Below, piece after piece: positions 6,248-14,791 of a stretch of 36,056 nucleotides of DNA (position 1 is the first letter of the stretch; the number at the start of each line of letters is the position of its first letter). The stretch comes from Anaerolineae bacterium (GTDB lineage Bacteria; Chloroflexota; Anaerolineae; DTLA01), in NCBI GenBank assembly GCA_029907165.1, contig JARYMK010000009.1, forward strand, positions 1 to 36,056, written 5' to 3'. A model generated the notes under the pieces. That model had not been told where the DNA came from, made no database searches, and worked only from the letters and a program-made list of their open reading frames with translations. Made by a program: the position numbers and the translations under genes.

Positions 6248-8486
6248 GGTCCACCTCCTGCGACTCGCTGCGAGTCTCCGGCGCCAGCGGAAGCGACACG
6301 ATAAACGTCGCGCCCCCGCCCGGCGCGTTCCGGGCCGTGATTGAGCCTCCGTGCTGCTGGATGATGCTGTGGCTGATGGCCAAACCGAGGCCCGTACCGT
6401 CCTCCTTGGTCGTGTAGAACGGCTCAAAGATCATGCTCATGGCCTCCGGTGTGATGCCGGAGCCCGTGTCGGAGAACGCCAGTTCCATCTGGCCCTCGCA
6501 CACCCGCGCCGCGATGTCCAGCGAGCCGCCTCCGGGCATCGCCTCAATGGCGTTGATGATCAGGTTCAAAAACACCTGCGACAGGTGGTCGGCAGAAGCC
6601 ATCACGGGCGGGAGGTCTGCGGGCATGTCCAGCGTAACGACGATGCCCCGCTGCTGCAACTGGTTCGCGGCCAGGTCCAGGGCGTGGCGTACAAGCGGCG
6701 GCACCAGCGTAGGACGGCGCTCAATCTGCGGCGGTCGCGCGAAATCCAGCACCCGTTCGCTCAGCGACATCAGCCGCTCAATCTCGCGCCGCACCGCCAG
6801 CAGGTACTCGTGGCGCTCCTCCGGCCCCAACGGAAAGTCCAGCACCAACTCCAGGCTGTTGCCGATGCCCTGCAGCGGGTTGTTGATCTCGTGCGCCAGG
6901 GCCGCCGCCAGACGCCCCATGGCCGCTAGGCGCTCTGTGCGGAGCATGTACTGCTCCATGCGCTTGCGCTCCGTGATGTCGCGGATCAGCGCCACCCAGC
7001 CGATATGACGGTGTTGCTCGTCCTCCAGCGGCACGACGCTGTGCTCTGTCGTAAACACACGCCCGCTCTTGTGCTTCATCTGGAACTCAGGCAAGAACAG
7101 GAAACCCTTCTCGGCCAGCGCATCGCGCAGGTGCCGATTGAACTCCTCCACGGCGGCCCCGTCCACATGGAGCAGCCCGATCTCCCGTTCCAGCATCTCC
7201 TCGCGCGTGTAGCCGAATATCTCCGTGGCGGCGGGGTTGCAGTCCAGAATCCGCATGTCCAGGTCTATGATGAAGGCGGCGTCGCGCAGACTCGCGAACG
7301 TCTTTTCCAGCAGCCGACGGGACTTGCCCAGCGCCTCCTCGGCCTCGCGCCGCTTGGTGATGTCGCGGACGTACTCAATGACCCCGATACACGTGCCATT
7401 GTTGTCGTACATGGGGAAGGCGTACAGTTCCAGCCAGCCTTCCACGCCCTTGGGGCCGGTCAGCGGAATCTCATCCATCTGCGGCGTGCCCTTCTTCATG
7501 GCGCGCCGCGTCGGGCAGATGAGGCACGGCTCGCTCCGCAGGTGATACGCCTGGTAGCACAGTTTGCCCACGAGGGGCATCGCGTGGGCGTACCATCGCT
7601 CCATGGCGTTGTTGACGCGCAGAATGCGCATGTTCGTGTCCAGGACGCTGATGCCGTCCTGAATCCCGTCAAACACCGCCTGGAGAAACCACTCGTCGTA
7701 GCGGATCTTCTCCTCGGCGCGCTTGCGTTCGGTGATGTCGCGGACGTACTCAATGGCGCCTACGGGTCTCCCATCGTCGCCCAGCATCGGGAAGGCGTAG
7801 AGTTCCAGCCAGCCCCACACTCCATCCTTGCCAGTCAGGGGAACCTCGTCCATCTGGGGAGTCCCCGTTTCCATGGCGCGAATGGTGGGGCAAACGGTGC
7901 AAGGCGCGTAACGGCCATGATACGCATGGAAGCACTTCTTTCCGACCAGCGGAACCATATGGGCGTACCACTTCTCCATGGCCTGGTTCACGCTGACGAT
8001 GTTGAGATCCTTGTCCAAGACGCTGATGCCGTCCTGAATCCCGTCAAACACCGCCTTCAGGAACCGCTCGTCTCGGCGAATTTTGTCCTCGGCCCACTTG
8101 CGCTCCGTGGCGTCGCGGACGCAGGCCACCAGATACGGCTCGCCCTCCAGGAGCACCCGCCGCAGCGTAACCTCGGCGGGGAAGACCACCCCCGACCGCC
8201 GCTTGCACGTCAGCGTCAGAGACGCCGCGCCCGACTGCAAGGCATCCCGCACAAGTCGCCTTGCAGCGCGCGCCGACTCGGGCGCGACCAAGTCGCACAC
8301 ATCCACGCCGATCAGAGCATCGCGCGGGCAGGCGAAAATCTCGCACGCCGAAGGGTTGCAGTCCAGAACAACGCCGTCGGACGTCTGGAGCACAATCGCC
8401 TCGGCGGCCGCCTCAAACAGCGCCCGATACCGCGCCTCGCCCACCTCATGTCTATCTGCGATGATGCGGGGCTTCGTCCGCTCCAT
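6216..8486 (-). CDS. Multi-PAS sensor histidine kinase
   Basis: The protein has 756 residues and no membrane helix, so it is a cytoplasmic sensor. Four PAS units are visible at roughly 15-130, 138-255, 264-378 and 390-507, each ending near an 'RDITERKR' linker. They are followed by a HisKA helix with H532 (AAALAHEINNPLQG) and a HATPase with 'INAIEAMPGGG', DTGSGI and GTGLGLAISHS. PAS 2 and PAS 3 are near duplicates, and each carries C-x4-H-x5-C-x2-C-P (C185/H190/C196/C199 and C310/H315/C321/C324), a possible metal, haem or redox site. It is transcribed with the response regulator. A role in sensing redox state or a metal and controlling the AOR operon is inference. Confidence 0.92.
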   Translation of the reverse strand: MERTKPRIIADRHEVGEARYRALFEAAAEAIVLQTSDGVVLDCNPSACEIFACPRDALIGVDVCDLVAPESARAARRLVRDALQSGAASLTLTCKRRSGVVFPAEVTLRRVLLEGEPYLVACVRDATERKWAEDKIRRDERFLKAVFDGIQDGISVLDKDLNIVSVNQAMEKWYAHMVPLVGKKCFHAYHGRYAPCTVCPTIRAMETGTPQMDEVPLTGKDGVWGWLELYAFPMLGDDGRPVGAIEYVRDITERKRAEEKIRYDEWFLQAVFDGIQDGISVLDTNMRILRVNNAMERWYAHAMPLVGKLCYQAYHLRSEPCLICPTRRAMKKGTPQMDEIPLTGPKGVEGWLELYAFPMYDNNGTCIGVIEYVRDITKRREAEEALGKSRRLLEKTFASLRDAAFIIDLDMRILDCNPAATEIFGYTREEMLEREIGLLHVDGAAVEEFNRHLRDALAEKGFLFLPEFQMKHKSGRVFTTEHSVVPLEDEQHRHIGWVALIRDITERKRMEQYMLRTERLAAMGRLAAALAHEINNPLQGIGNSLELVLDFPLGPEERHEYLLAVRREIERLMSLSERVLDFARPPQIERRPTLVPPLVRHALDLAANQLQQRGIVVTLDMPADLPPVMASADHLSQVFLNLIINAIEAMPGGGSLDIAARVCEGQMELAFSDTGSGITPEAMSMIFEPFYTTKEDGTGLGLAISHSIIQQHGGSITARNAPGGGATFIVSLPLAPETRSESQEVDLAGPCLSADS

Positions 8487-8517
8487 CCTATCTCACCTAT
8501 CTTTCTAGGGTGGGCCG

Positions 8518-8552
8518 AAGTGGCCGACGAATCCTAAACCCGCCGGCCACTT
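8518..8552 (-). terminator. Hairpin after the ulaG-like gene
   Basis: A perfect 9-bp inverted repeat, aagtggccg / cggccactt, extended by one more G-C pair and with a 17-nt loop, lies between the stop of the lactonase gene (8576) and the start of the kinase gene (8486). No U-run follows on the minus strand, so it may be a weak or factor-assisted terminator or an mRNA-end stabiliser. Confidence 0.45.
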
Positions 8553-8575
8553 CACGGTCTCATGCCTCGGCCTGG

Positions 8576-9655
8576 CTACCAGCGATCCGGTCCGTACTCC
8601 ACGCTCTTGCGCCAGTTGGTGCGCTCGCGCCAGTCAGGGTACACGTACCGGCCGATGTTCATGTCGGTCGGGTGCTCGTACCGCGCGCCGGGGAGCAACA
8701 CCACGGTCCGCATGTCCAGCCGCTTCTCCTTGGCCTTGCGGCTGACGATGTACTCCAGGTACGAGGGGTCCTCGTAGCAGTTGGCCCAGTTGTCGTGGTG
8801 CGCCGGGATCACCACCTTGGCGTTCATGGCCTCGGCCACCCGCCACACGTCCCACGGCGACATCTTGTCGGTGTAGCCGGGGGCATTGTTCCCCATGTCC
8901 ATGGTTACCATGTCAATCTTGTAGGCCTCGCCCACCATGCGATAGCCGTTGTGGTACAGCGTGTCGCCGAGGAAGGCCATGTTCCCGCCCTCGGTGTTGA
9001 AGATGAAACTCACGGCGACTTCCTCAAACGGTCTGGGCGTGTCAAAGCCGGTCTTCGTGGCGATCACGTCAAAGTTGGGGGCAAAGTCAATCTTCATGTC
9101 GGCGATCTGCACGCTCTTGCCCACTTCGGCCACGATGAGCCGGTCGTCGGGCACGCCCATGTTCTTCTTCATGCGGCGGGCGGCCTCGGGGGGCGCGATG
9201 AACTTGCAGTTCGTCGTCTGCAACGCGGCGCTGATGGTGTAGAAGTCCATGTGGTCCTGGTGATGGTGCGTGATGCACACCGCGTCCAGGCGGCTGAACT
9301 TCCACGGGTCTATCACGTGGGGGTTCAGGCGCATCCACCACAGTTTGTCCGCGCCGCTCGTGCGGCAGACGCCACAGTACGAGTAGTCGGTGAACAGGCT
9401 GGGGCCCGCGTACAGGTCCACCAGGAACACCGCACCCGCCTGCGACTTCAGCGCCCACGACGGCCCGCCGAAATACCACAAGACGCCCGTCCCTGGCTTC
9501 ACCTGGAAGTGCTCAATCTCGTAGTTGAGGTACGTGCCCCACTCTGGGAAGACTTCCTGGAGCCAGATTTCCCGGGTCATCTTGCGAGGCAGGCCGATGG
9601 TCGCCCCGTCCATGACGCCCATTTCATCGTACTTCACAACACTCTCGTCGCTCAT
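8576..9655 (-). CDS. UlaG-like metallo-beta-lactamase-fold lactonase
   Basis: The 359-residue protein closely follows UlaG (L-ascorbate-6-phosphate lactonase, about 354 residues). The TREIWLQEVFPEWGTYLNYEIE region lines up with the UlaG N-terminus, and the metal motif H130-x-H132-x-D134-H135 is intact in THHHQDHMD. Later ligands are visible as FLGDTLYHNGY and VVIPAHHDNWAN. It should be a cytoplasmic metal-dependent hydrolase of a sugar-acid lactone or similar ester. The other ula genes (PTS transporter, UlaD/E/F) are absent, so the physiological substrate is open and may not be ascorbate-6-phosphate. The start has an AAAGGAG site. It lies 66 bp after ilvD and may be co-transcribed with it. 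Confidence 0.82.
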   Translation of the reverse strand: MSDESVVKYDEMGVMDGATIGLPRKMTREIWLQEVFPEWGTYLNYEIEHFQVKPGTGVLWYFGGPSWALKSQAGAVFLVDLYAGPSLFTDYSYCGVCRTSGADKLWWMRLNPHVIDPWKFSRLDAVCITHHHQDHMDFYTISAALQTTNCKFIAPPEAARRMKKNMGVPDDRLIVAEVGKSVQIADMKIDFAPNFDVIATKTGFDTPRPFEEVAVSFIFNTEGGNMAFLGDTLYHNGYRMVGEAYKIDMVTMDMGNNAPGYTDKMSPWDVWRVAEAMNAKVVIPAHHDNWANCYEDPSYLEYIVSRKAKEKRLDMRTVVLLPGARYEHPTDMNIGRYVYPDWRERTNWRKSVEYGPDRW

Positions 9656-9721
9656 GGGTTCACTCCTTTCACAAATGTTGGTGAGAATCGGATGTCCACA
9701 TGCGTCGGTCGTTGTTCCTAC

Positions 9722-11383
9722 CTAGACGCGCAGGATTGCGCCTGTGCTGGCCGAAGTTACCATCTTGGCATATCGGTACAGATACCCCTCCTTGATCTTT
9801 GGCTCAGGCGGAACCCAACGGGCCCGCCGCTCGGACAACTCCTGTTCAGATACCTCAAGCGTCAGCGTGCGGTTGGGGATGTCAATCCAAATGCTGTCGC
9901 CTTCTTGAACCAATGCAATCGGGCCGCCTTCCGCTGCCTCGGGGGAGATGTGGCCGATGGCCGCGCCGCGGGTTACGCCGCTGAACCTCCCGTCGGTGAT
10001 GAGCGCCACCGACTCGCCCAGCCCCATGCCCACGATGGCCGAGGTCGGCGCGAGCATCTCGCGCATGCCCGGCCCGCCCTTCGGCCCCTCGTAGCGCACG
10101 ACGACCACGTCGCCCGGCACGATGCGCCCGCCCAGGATGGCGTCCACGGCGTCTTCCTCGCAGTCAAACACACGCGCGCGCCCTCGCCGCTGGCGCATGG
10201 CTGGCGCTACCGCCACCTGCTTGACCACCGCGCCATCCGGCGCCAGGTTGCCCTTCAGGATGGCCAATCCGCCCTGCGGATGCACGGGCCGATCCAGTGG
10301 GCGGATGATTTCGGCGTCCCGGATTTCCACGCTCTGCAGGTTCTCGCCTAGCGTCCTGCCCGTAACGGTCATCACCGACAGGTCCACCAGCCCCTTCTCG
10401 GCGAGCCGCTTCATGACGCCCTGCACGCCCCCCGCGCGATCCAGATCATCCAGGTGGTGCGGCCCCGCTGGACTCATGTTGCAGATGTGGGGAACGCGAT
10501 CCGCAACCTCCTGGAACAGGTCCAGCGGGATGGCCAGTTGCGCCTCGTTCGCAATGGCGGGCACGTGGAGCACGGTGTTCGTGGAGCAACCCAGGGCCAT
10601 ATCCGCGGCGATCGCGTTGAGGAACGCTTCGGGGGTAGCGATGTCGCGGGGGCGAATCCCACGGCGGAGCAGTTCCATGACCTTTGCGCCGGCCATCTTC
10701 GCCAGGCGGAGCCGCGCCCCGCTCACCGCCGGAACGGTCCCGTTCCCCGGCAATCCCAGCCCCAGCGCCTCGGTCAGGCAGTTCATGGAGTTGGCGGTGA
10801 ACATCCCCGCGCACGAGCCGCACCCCGGACAGCACACCTCCTCCAGTTCGGCCAGTTCCGCTTCGGTCATGCTGCCCGCGGAGACCTGCCCCACGCCTTC
10901 CCACACGGTGGTCAGGTCGGTCTCGCGCCCGCGCCACAGGCCCGCAAGCATCGGCCCGCCGCTCACGACGACGGCTGGGATGTTGAGGCGCAGCGCCGCC
11001 ATCAGCATTCCAGGGGTGATCTTGTCGCAGTTCGTTACGAGGACGAGGGCGTCAAAGGGGTGGGCCATCGCCATCACTTCCACCGAGTCGGCGATGAGTT
11101 CCCGGCTGGCCAGGACGTACTTCATCCCCTCGTGCCCCATCGCCAGCCCGTCGCAGATGCCGATGGACGGGAAGACGACCGGAGTGCCGCCTGCCGACGC
11201 TACCCCGCGCACCACTGCCTCGGTTACGGCGTTGAGGTGAAAGTGCCCCGGCACAATCTCGTTGAAGGCGTTGACCACGCCGACGATGGGGCCGTCAATC
11301 TCCTGGCGCGTGTAGCCCATGGAGTACAGCAACGCCCGGTGCTGGGCCCGTTTCAGTCCCTTCTTCATCGCATCGCTTCGCAT
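9722..11383 (-). CDS. ilvD: Dihydroxy-acid dehydratase (IlvD/Edd family)
   Basis: The preferred start is the ATG at 11383 (553 residues), which has AAGGGGGTG five bases upstream; the ORF track begins two codons earlier at a GTG. The enzyme dehydrates 2,3-dihydroxy acids to 2-keto acids in valine, leucine and isoleucine synthesis. Family motifs are complete: [26 protein letters not shown], the cluster cysteine in [35 protein letters not shown] and '[14 protein letters not shown]'. The length and the 'PGHxHL' form match IlvD. Sugar-acid dehydratases of the same family cannot be fully excluded given the lactonase next door, though the length is typical of IlvD. No other branched-chain gene is in the window. 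Confidence 0.88.
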   Translation of the reverse strand: MRSDAMKKGLKRAQHRALLYSMGYTRQEIDGPIVGVVNAFNEIVPGHFHLNAVTEAVVRGVASAGGTPVVFPSIGICDGLAMGHEGMKYVLASRELIADSVEVMAMAHPFDALVLVTNCDKITPGMLMAALRLNIPAVVVSGGPMLAGLWRGRETDLTTVWEGVGQVSAGSMTEAELAELEEVCCPGCGSCAGMFTANSMNCLTEALGLGLPGNGTVPAVSGARLRLAKMAGAKVMELLRRGIRPRDIATPEAFLNAIAADMALGCSTNTVLHVPAIANEAQLAIPLDLFQEVADRVPHICNMSPAGPHHLDDLDRAGGVQGVMKRLAEKGLVDLSVMTVTGRTLGENLQSVEIRDAEIIRPLDRPVHPQGGLAILKGNLAPDGAVVKQVAVAPAMRQRRGRARVFDCEEDAVDAILGGRIVPGDVVVVRYEGPKGGPGMREMLAPTSAIVGMGLGESVALITDGRFSGVTRGAAIGHISPEAAEGGPIALVQEGDSIWIDIPNRTLTLEVSEQELSERRARWVPPEPKIKEGYLYRYAKMVTSASTGAILRV

Positions 11384-11463
11384 CGGCACCCCCTTTGTGC
11401 AATCGCTTGAGCATTGCGCTGCGGGCTGCGGTTGCGCCCGCGCGATCCCCGTACTTGAACACT

Positions 11464-11616
11464 TGTCATTGCGAGGGCACGGAGTGCCCGAAGCAACCCC
11501 AGGTCCTCTCCGTCATGCTTCGCTCAGCCTCTCGGCTGACGAGACTCTTCGGCGCTCCGCGCCTCAGAATGACAGTCTGCCGAGATTGCTTCGTCGCTGC
11601 GCTCCTCGCAATGACA
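11464..11616. repeat. MITE-like intergenic repeat with 13-bp terminal inverted repeats, nested
   Basis: The element is bounded by TGTCATTGCGAGG (11464-11476) and its perfect inverted copy (11604-11616). Inside lies a second element of the related type bounded by gtcatgct / agaatgac (11512-11573). Short hairpins such as GGGCAC-GGA-GTGCCC and GGCGC-TCC-GCGCC fill both. Such 'TCATTGCGAGG...' and 'TCATTCTGAG...' repeats are common dispersed, non-coding elements in several bacterial phyla. There is no ORF. It sits between the BKACE stop and the ilvD start and could act as a terminator on either strand. Confidence 0.7.
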
Positions 11617-11644
11617 TACAATCAACAATTAACGTGATGAAGCC

Positions 11645-12523
11645 CTACCCGGCCGACTTCGCGGGAAGGTGGAGAATCGCCCGCGCCTCGTCGGGCGATG
11701 CCGGCTCGCGCCCCGCCATCCGCGCGATCTGAACCGCCTTCTCCACCTGGTCCCAGTTGCCCCGCGATTTCGTCTTTGTAGTTATGTCAATATAGATGTT
11801 GTCTTCCAATCCAACCCGAATGTGTCCCCCGAAGATAGCACCCGCCATCGCCACTGGGAAGCACAGCGGCCCCACGCCCACGCCCTGCCACGTGGACCCA
11901 GGCGGCACCGCGTGGATGTAACTGTTCAGGATGTCGGAGTTGAATCGCGTCCCCCCCATCACCCCGAACACAAAGGAGAAGTGCAGCGGCGGCACCAGGA
12001 AGTCGTAGTACTCGGTGAAGAACAGCACGTTGTGCACGTGGCCCAGGTCAAAGCACTCTATCTCCGGCTTGATGCCCTTCTCCTTCATCAGCGTGCCGAA
12101 CTCAATGGTGGCCTGCAGTGGGTTGTAGTAGGTCTTGTCGGCGATGATGGAGCCGTCGCGGTAACTCACCGTGCAGAAGTTCATCGTCCCCGGGTTCAGC
12201 GAGGCCAGTTCCGGCGTGTGGTATACGATAGGTCGCTTACGTTCCTCCAGTGTGGAGTCCAAACTCACGCCCGTGCTCAGGTTCAGCAGGACGCCGCTGT
12301 TTTCACGGATGGCCTGGACTACCTCGGCCATAATGGCGGGATCGGTGGTCGGCTTGCCGGTGATTGGGTCGCGGAAATGCACGTGCACGATGGCCGCGCC
12401 TGCCTCCTCGGCCTGCTTGGCCTCGCGGGCGAACTCCTCGGGCGTGTAGGGCACGTTGGGGTTGTGCTCCTTCATGGTAACGCTGCCGGCCAGCGCAGCC
12501 GTGATGATAACCTTGTCCGCCAT
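11645..12523 (-). CDS. BKACE family beta-keto acid cleavage enzyme (DUF849)
   Basis: The 292-residue protein belongs to the family of 3-keto-5-aminohexanoate cleavage enzyme (Kce). These zinc enzymes condense a beta-keto acid with acetyl-CoA and split it into acetoacetate plus a new CoA thioester. The opening VIITAALAGSVT, the zinc ligands H47-x-H49 in VHVHFRDP, 'EIECFDLGHV' and the late 'HIRVGLEDNIYID' loop with its conserved glutamate are all present. It follows the 3-hydroxyacyl-CoA-dehydrogenase-type gene by 14 bp. Such pairing is known for carnitine breakdown, where the dehydrogenase makes dehydrocarnitine and the BKACE cleaves it, and occurs with other 3-hydroxy acids. No lysine-fermentation partner (kdd, kal) is seen, so the substrate is unassigned. 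Confidence 0.87.
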   Translation of the reverse strand: MADKVIITAALAGSVTMKEHNPNVPYTPEEFAREAKQAEEAGAAIVHVHFRDPITGKPTTDPAIMAEVVQAIRENSGVLLNLSTGVSLDSTLEERKRPIVYHTPELASLNPGTMNFCTVSYRDGSIIADKTYYNPLQATIEFGTLMKEKGIKPEIECFDLGHVHNVLFFTEYYDFLVPPLHFSFVFGVMGGTRFNSDILNSYIHAVPPGSTWQGVGVGPLCFPVAMAGAIFGGHIRVGLEDNIYIDITTKTKSRGNWDQVEKAVQIARMAGREPASPDEARAILHLPAKSAG

Positions 12524-12537
12524 ATCCTACCCTCGTC

Positions 12538-13497
12538 TCACTCCATCTTCTGTACTTCGCGCAGGAGTTTCAGTTGCCGCAGGAAGTACAGGTCGCGCTT
12601 GCGTAGAATCTGCTCGCGCGATTTCCCGGTGTAGTCGTAGAACCCGCGCCCCGTCTTGATGCCGTAGTTGCCGCCCTGGACGATCTCATCAAAGAACGCG
12701 GGCGTCTTCGTCATCGTGCTCAATTCCTTGAACAGGTACTGGCAGATGGTGTGGAACACATCCAGGCCGCCCAGGTCTGCCGTCTCCAACGGCCCCAGCC
12801 AGGGATAGCGGAAGCCGACGCCGTTCTTCAGGGTGCGATCCACGTCCTCCACGGTTACGACGCCTTCCTGCACCAGGTGGAGCGCCTCGCGGAGCAGGGC
12901 ATACTGCAGGCGGTTGCTGGCGAATCCGGGGATGTCCTTCTGAACGCGCACGGGGACCTTGCCCAGCCGCTCGGACAGGCCGTAGATGACGTCCATGGTC
13001 TCGTCCGACGTCTGCTCGCCGCGGATCACTTCCACCAACGGCACGATCTCCGGCGGATTGGCCCAGTGCATCCCACCCACCCGCTGGGGATAGCGACACA
13101 CGGACGCAATGGCGGTGATGCTCAGGCCAGAGGTGTTGGTGGCGAGGATGGTGTCGGGTGGGCACAGGGATTCCATCTCACGGAAGAGGTCTTGCTTGAG
13201 GGCCAGGTTCTCGGGCACCGATTCCAGCACGTACTGGACGCCCTGCAGCGCGTCGGCGAGGGAACCCGTCCCTCGGATGCGTGCTCGGGCAGCCTCCGCC
13301 TCCGCTTCGGAAATCAAGCCCTCCTGGATGAAGACCTGCTGGCTGTGCCTCACGCGGTTCAGCGCGCGCTGGATGCCTTCGGCGCTGCGGCTGTAGAGGG
13401 CGACTTCGTAGCCGGCCTGGGCGAAGCACATGCTGATGCCGGAGCCCATAGTCCCCGCCCCGATCATGGCGACCCTGCGGATATCCTCAAGTCTCAC
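12538..13497 (-). CDS. 3-hydroxyacyl-CoA / 3-hydroxy-acid dehydrogenase (3HCDH family)
   Basis: The start is placed at a GTG at 13497 with AAGGAGG six bases upstream, giving 319 residues; the ORF-track extension to 13620 is non-coding leader. The N-terminal Rossmann fold has G13-A-G15-T-M-G18 in VAMIGAGTMGSG. The catalytic histidine region reads GMHWANPPEIVPLVEVI, and the C-terminal domain is of the 3HCDH type (KDIPGFASNRLQ, 'VGFRYPWLGP', GNYGIKTGRGFYDY). The HWANPP form differs from the usual HFFNP of butyryl-CoA dehydrogenases and recurs among enzymes acting on free 3-hydroxy acids, such as carnitine. With the BKACE gene 14 bp downstream it likely oxidises a 3-hydroxy acid to the beta-keto acid that BKACE cleaves. 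The substrate is inferred only loosely. Confidence 0.87.
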   Translation of the reverse strand: MRLEDIRRVAMIGAGTMGSGISMCFAQAGYEVALYSRSAEGIQRALNRVRHSQQVFIQEGLISEAEAEAARARIRGTGSLADALQGVQYVLESVPENLALKQDLFREMESLCPPDTILATNTSGLSITAIASVCRYPQRVGGMHWANPPEIVPLVEVIRGEQTSDETMDVIYGLSERLGKVPVRVQKDIPGFASNRLQYALLREALHLVQEGVVTVEDVDRTLKNGVGFRYPWLGPLETADLGGLDVFHTICQYLFKELSTMTKTPAFFDEIVQGGNYGIKTGRGFYDYTGKSREQILRKRDLYFLRQLKLLREVQKME

Positions 13498-13566
13498 GGC
13501 GAGCCTCCTTGTGGCGAGAAGGTGCGATTGGTGGCAGGTGCAGATTACAACGTTTACCCAAGCCCT

Positions 13567-13595
13567 ATTATACCACAACTTTGGGCCAATGGCAC
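13567..13595 (-). promoter_or_regulatory. Second (proximal) promoter of the 3HCDH-BKACE operon
   Basis: On the minus strand GTGCCA (13590-13595), a 17-bp spacer and a perfect TATAAT (13567-13572) form a plausible sigma-70 promoter about 70 bp before the GTG start. It lies downstream of the stronger distal promoter. Confidence 0.45.
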
Positions 13596-13639
13596 GGTCT
13601 AGTGCAGTGCCAGGGGACAATTCTCAATGTCCAGGTCAT

Positions 13640-13654
13640 TATCGATTATCGATA
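13640..13654. promoter_or_regulatory. 15-bp palindromic operator candidate
   Basis: TATCGATTATCGATA is a perfect 7-1-7 inverted repeat. It starts about 12 bp below the -10 box of the consensus promoter, that is around +5 to +19, where a bound repressor would block transcription. AT-rich palindromes of this size suit GntR/FCD-type or similar dimeric regulators. No regulator gene is adjacent. Confidence 0.55.
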
Positions 13655-13665
13655 GGCACACTTTG

Positions 13666-13693
13666 ATTATACGCGCCTCGCGCCGCGTGTCAA
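13666..13693 (-). promoter_or_regulatory. Consensus sigma-70 promoter of the 3HCDH-BKACE operon
   Basis: The minus strand carries TTGACA (13688-13693), a 16-bp spacer and TATAAT (13666-13671), both hexamers perfect. The expected start near 13659 gives a 160-nt leader to the GTG at 13497. The palindrome at 13640-13654 lies just downstream. Confidence 0.8.
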
Positions 13694-13699
13694 GGCTAA

Positions 13700-13815
13700 C
13701 GGAGAAAGACAATATTCGCGGCCACGCCAAAAGATGCGCAATGTAGGAGGCTGCCTAGATTGGGCCCGCACGTGGCAGAAGCCGAGGCGGGGCATCGGTG
13801 GGCATAGGGTACGAG
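13700..13815. other. Intergenic stretch without a recognised feature
   Basis: Between the consensus promoter and the hairpin after acsE there is no supported gene. The ORF at 13734-13934 on the plus strand has no family signature and runs into acsE on the other strand. The whole gap from 13498 to 13870 otherwise holds the two promoters, the palindrome and the hairpin. Confidence 0.5.
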
Positions 13816-13851
13816 CGCCCTCCCGCAAGCCTGCAAGCCTGCGGGAGGGCG
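13816..13851 (-). terminator. GC-rich hairpin after acsE (probable terminator)
   Basis: A perfect 12-bp stem, CGCCCTCCCGCA / TGCGGGAGGGCG, with a 12-nt loop begins about 20 bp after the acsE stop. There is no U-run, so it may need Rho or act as a 3'-end stabiliser. It marks the end of the acs operon. Confidence 0.6.
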
Positions 13852-13870
13852 GAGGGTTCTGGGCACGAGA

Positions 13871-14791
13871 TTACATCTTCAGGTACGAGTCGGCGAAGAT
13901 GATCTCGTTCTTCAGGATGCGCACCGTCTTGTAGATGGCCACCTGCTCCGGGTCATTCATGTCCACCACAGACGGATCAAACGGCTCCATGGCTTGGGTC
14001 GTATCGTACAGGTGCAGCAGGAGCCGCCCGACGGGGGTGCTGTCGTCGCGGGTTTCAATGATGCGCATGAACCGCATCAGTTCCCGATCCAGCGGGTCCG
14101 CGATGGCCGCATCCAGGCCCGCCGCCATCAGCATGACCAAATACGTGCGGTTGATGAGGCTACGGTTTTCGTGGGACACCTGGTTGGACACGTTGGACAG
14201 GCCAACCACCGTATTGAGCGGCGGGTCCCACAACTTCATCAGGCGCACCGCCTCAACCGCGTTCGGGACGTACTCCTGCGACCCCGCCACCGTCAGCACC
14301 AGCGGGTCAAAGTAGATGTTCTCCACCGGAACGCCCGCCTCGGTCAGTTTGGGCAGGAGAATTTCCATGGCGATATTGAATCGGTCCTCGGCGCTCACGG
14401 GGATGCCGGACTTCGTCATCGTCAGCGCGATGATGTTGGCCCCGTACTTCGCTGCCAGCGGAGCCATCGCCGCCAGGCGCTCCTCCTCGGCCGACGTGGA
14501 GTTGATGAACGGCTTGTTCTTGCACTTCTTGAGGCCCGCCTCAATCGCAGCGGCGTTTGTGGTATCCAGCGACAGGACGACGTCGGGAATGGCCGCCTGC
14601 ACTGCGTCCACGATCCACTCCATGATTTCCACGCCGGCTTTCTTCTGGGGGCCGATGTTCAGGTCAATCACCTGAGCGCCCGCATTCCACTGGGAAAGGG
14701 CGACCTTTTGGATGTAGGCCGTGTCGCGGTTGTTGACGGCCTCCTTGATCTTGGGCGCGATGATGTGGATGTTCTCGCCGATAATTAGCAT
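13871..14791 (-). CDS. acsE: Methyl-THF:corrinoid iron-sulfur protein methyltransferase
   Basis: The enzyme moves the methyl group of 5-methyltetrahydrofolate to the cobalt of the AcsCD protein, linking the two branches of the Wood-Ljungdahl pathway. The first 235 residues follow Moorella MeTr closely. D76 (SLDTTN), N97 (FINSTS), D162 (YFDPLVL) and N200 (GLSNVS) stand at the places of the folate-binding and catalytic residues, and DLNIGP and 'SLINRTYL' are conserved. The length is 306 against about 262. An insertion of roughly 40-45 residues sits near the C-terminus (about 238-285) before the conserved ending ILKNEIIFADSYLKM. The start has AGGAGGTG. It is the last gene of the acs operon, 118 bp after the RACo gene and followed by a hairpin. 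Confidence 0.93.
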   Translation of the reverse strand: MLIIGENIHIIAPKIKEAVNNRDTAYIQKVALSQWNAGAQVIDLNIGPQKKAGVEIMEWIVDAVQAAIPDVVLSLDTTNAAAIEAGLKKCKNKPFINSTSAEEERLAAMAPLAAKYGANIIALTMTKSGIPVSAEDRFNIAMEILLPKLTEAGVPVENIYFDPLVLTVAGSQEYVPNAVEAVRLMKLWDPPLNTVVGLSNVSNQVSHENRSLINRTYLVMLMAAGLDAAIADPLDRELMRFMRIIETRDDSTPVGRLLLHLYDTTQAMEPFDPSVVDMNDPEQVAIYKTVRILKNEIIFADSYLKM

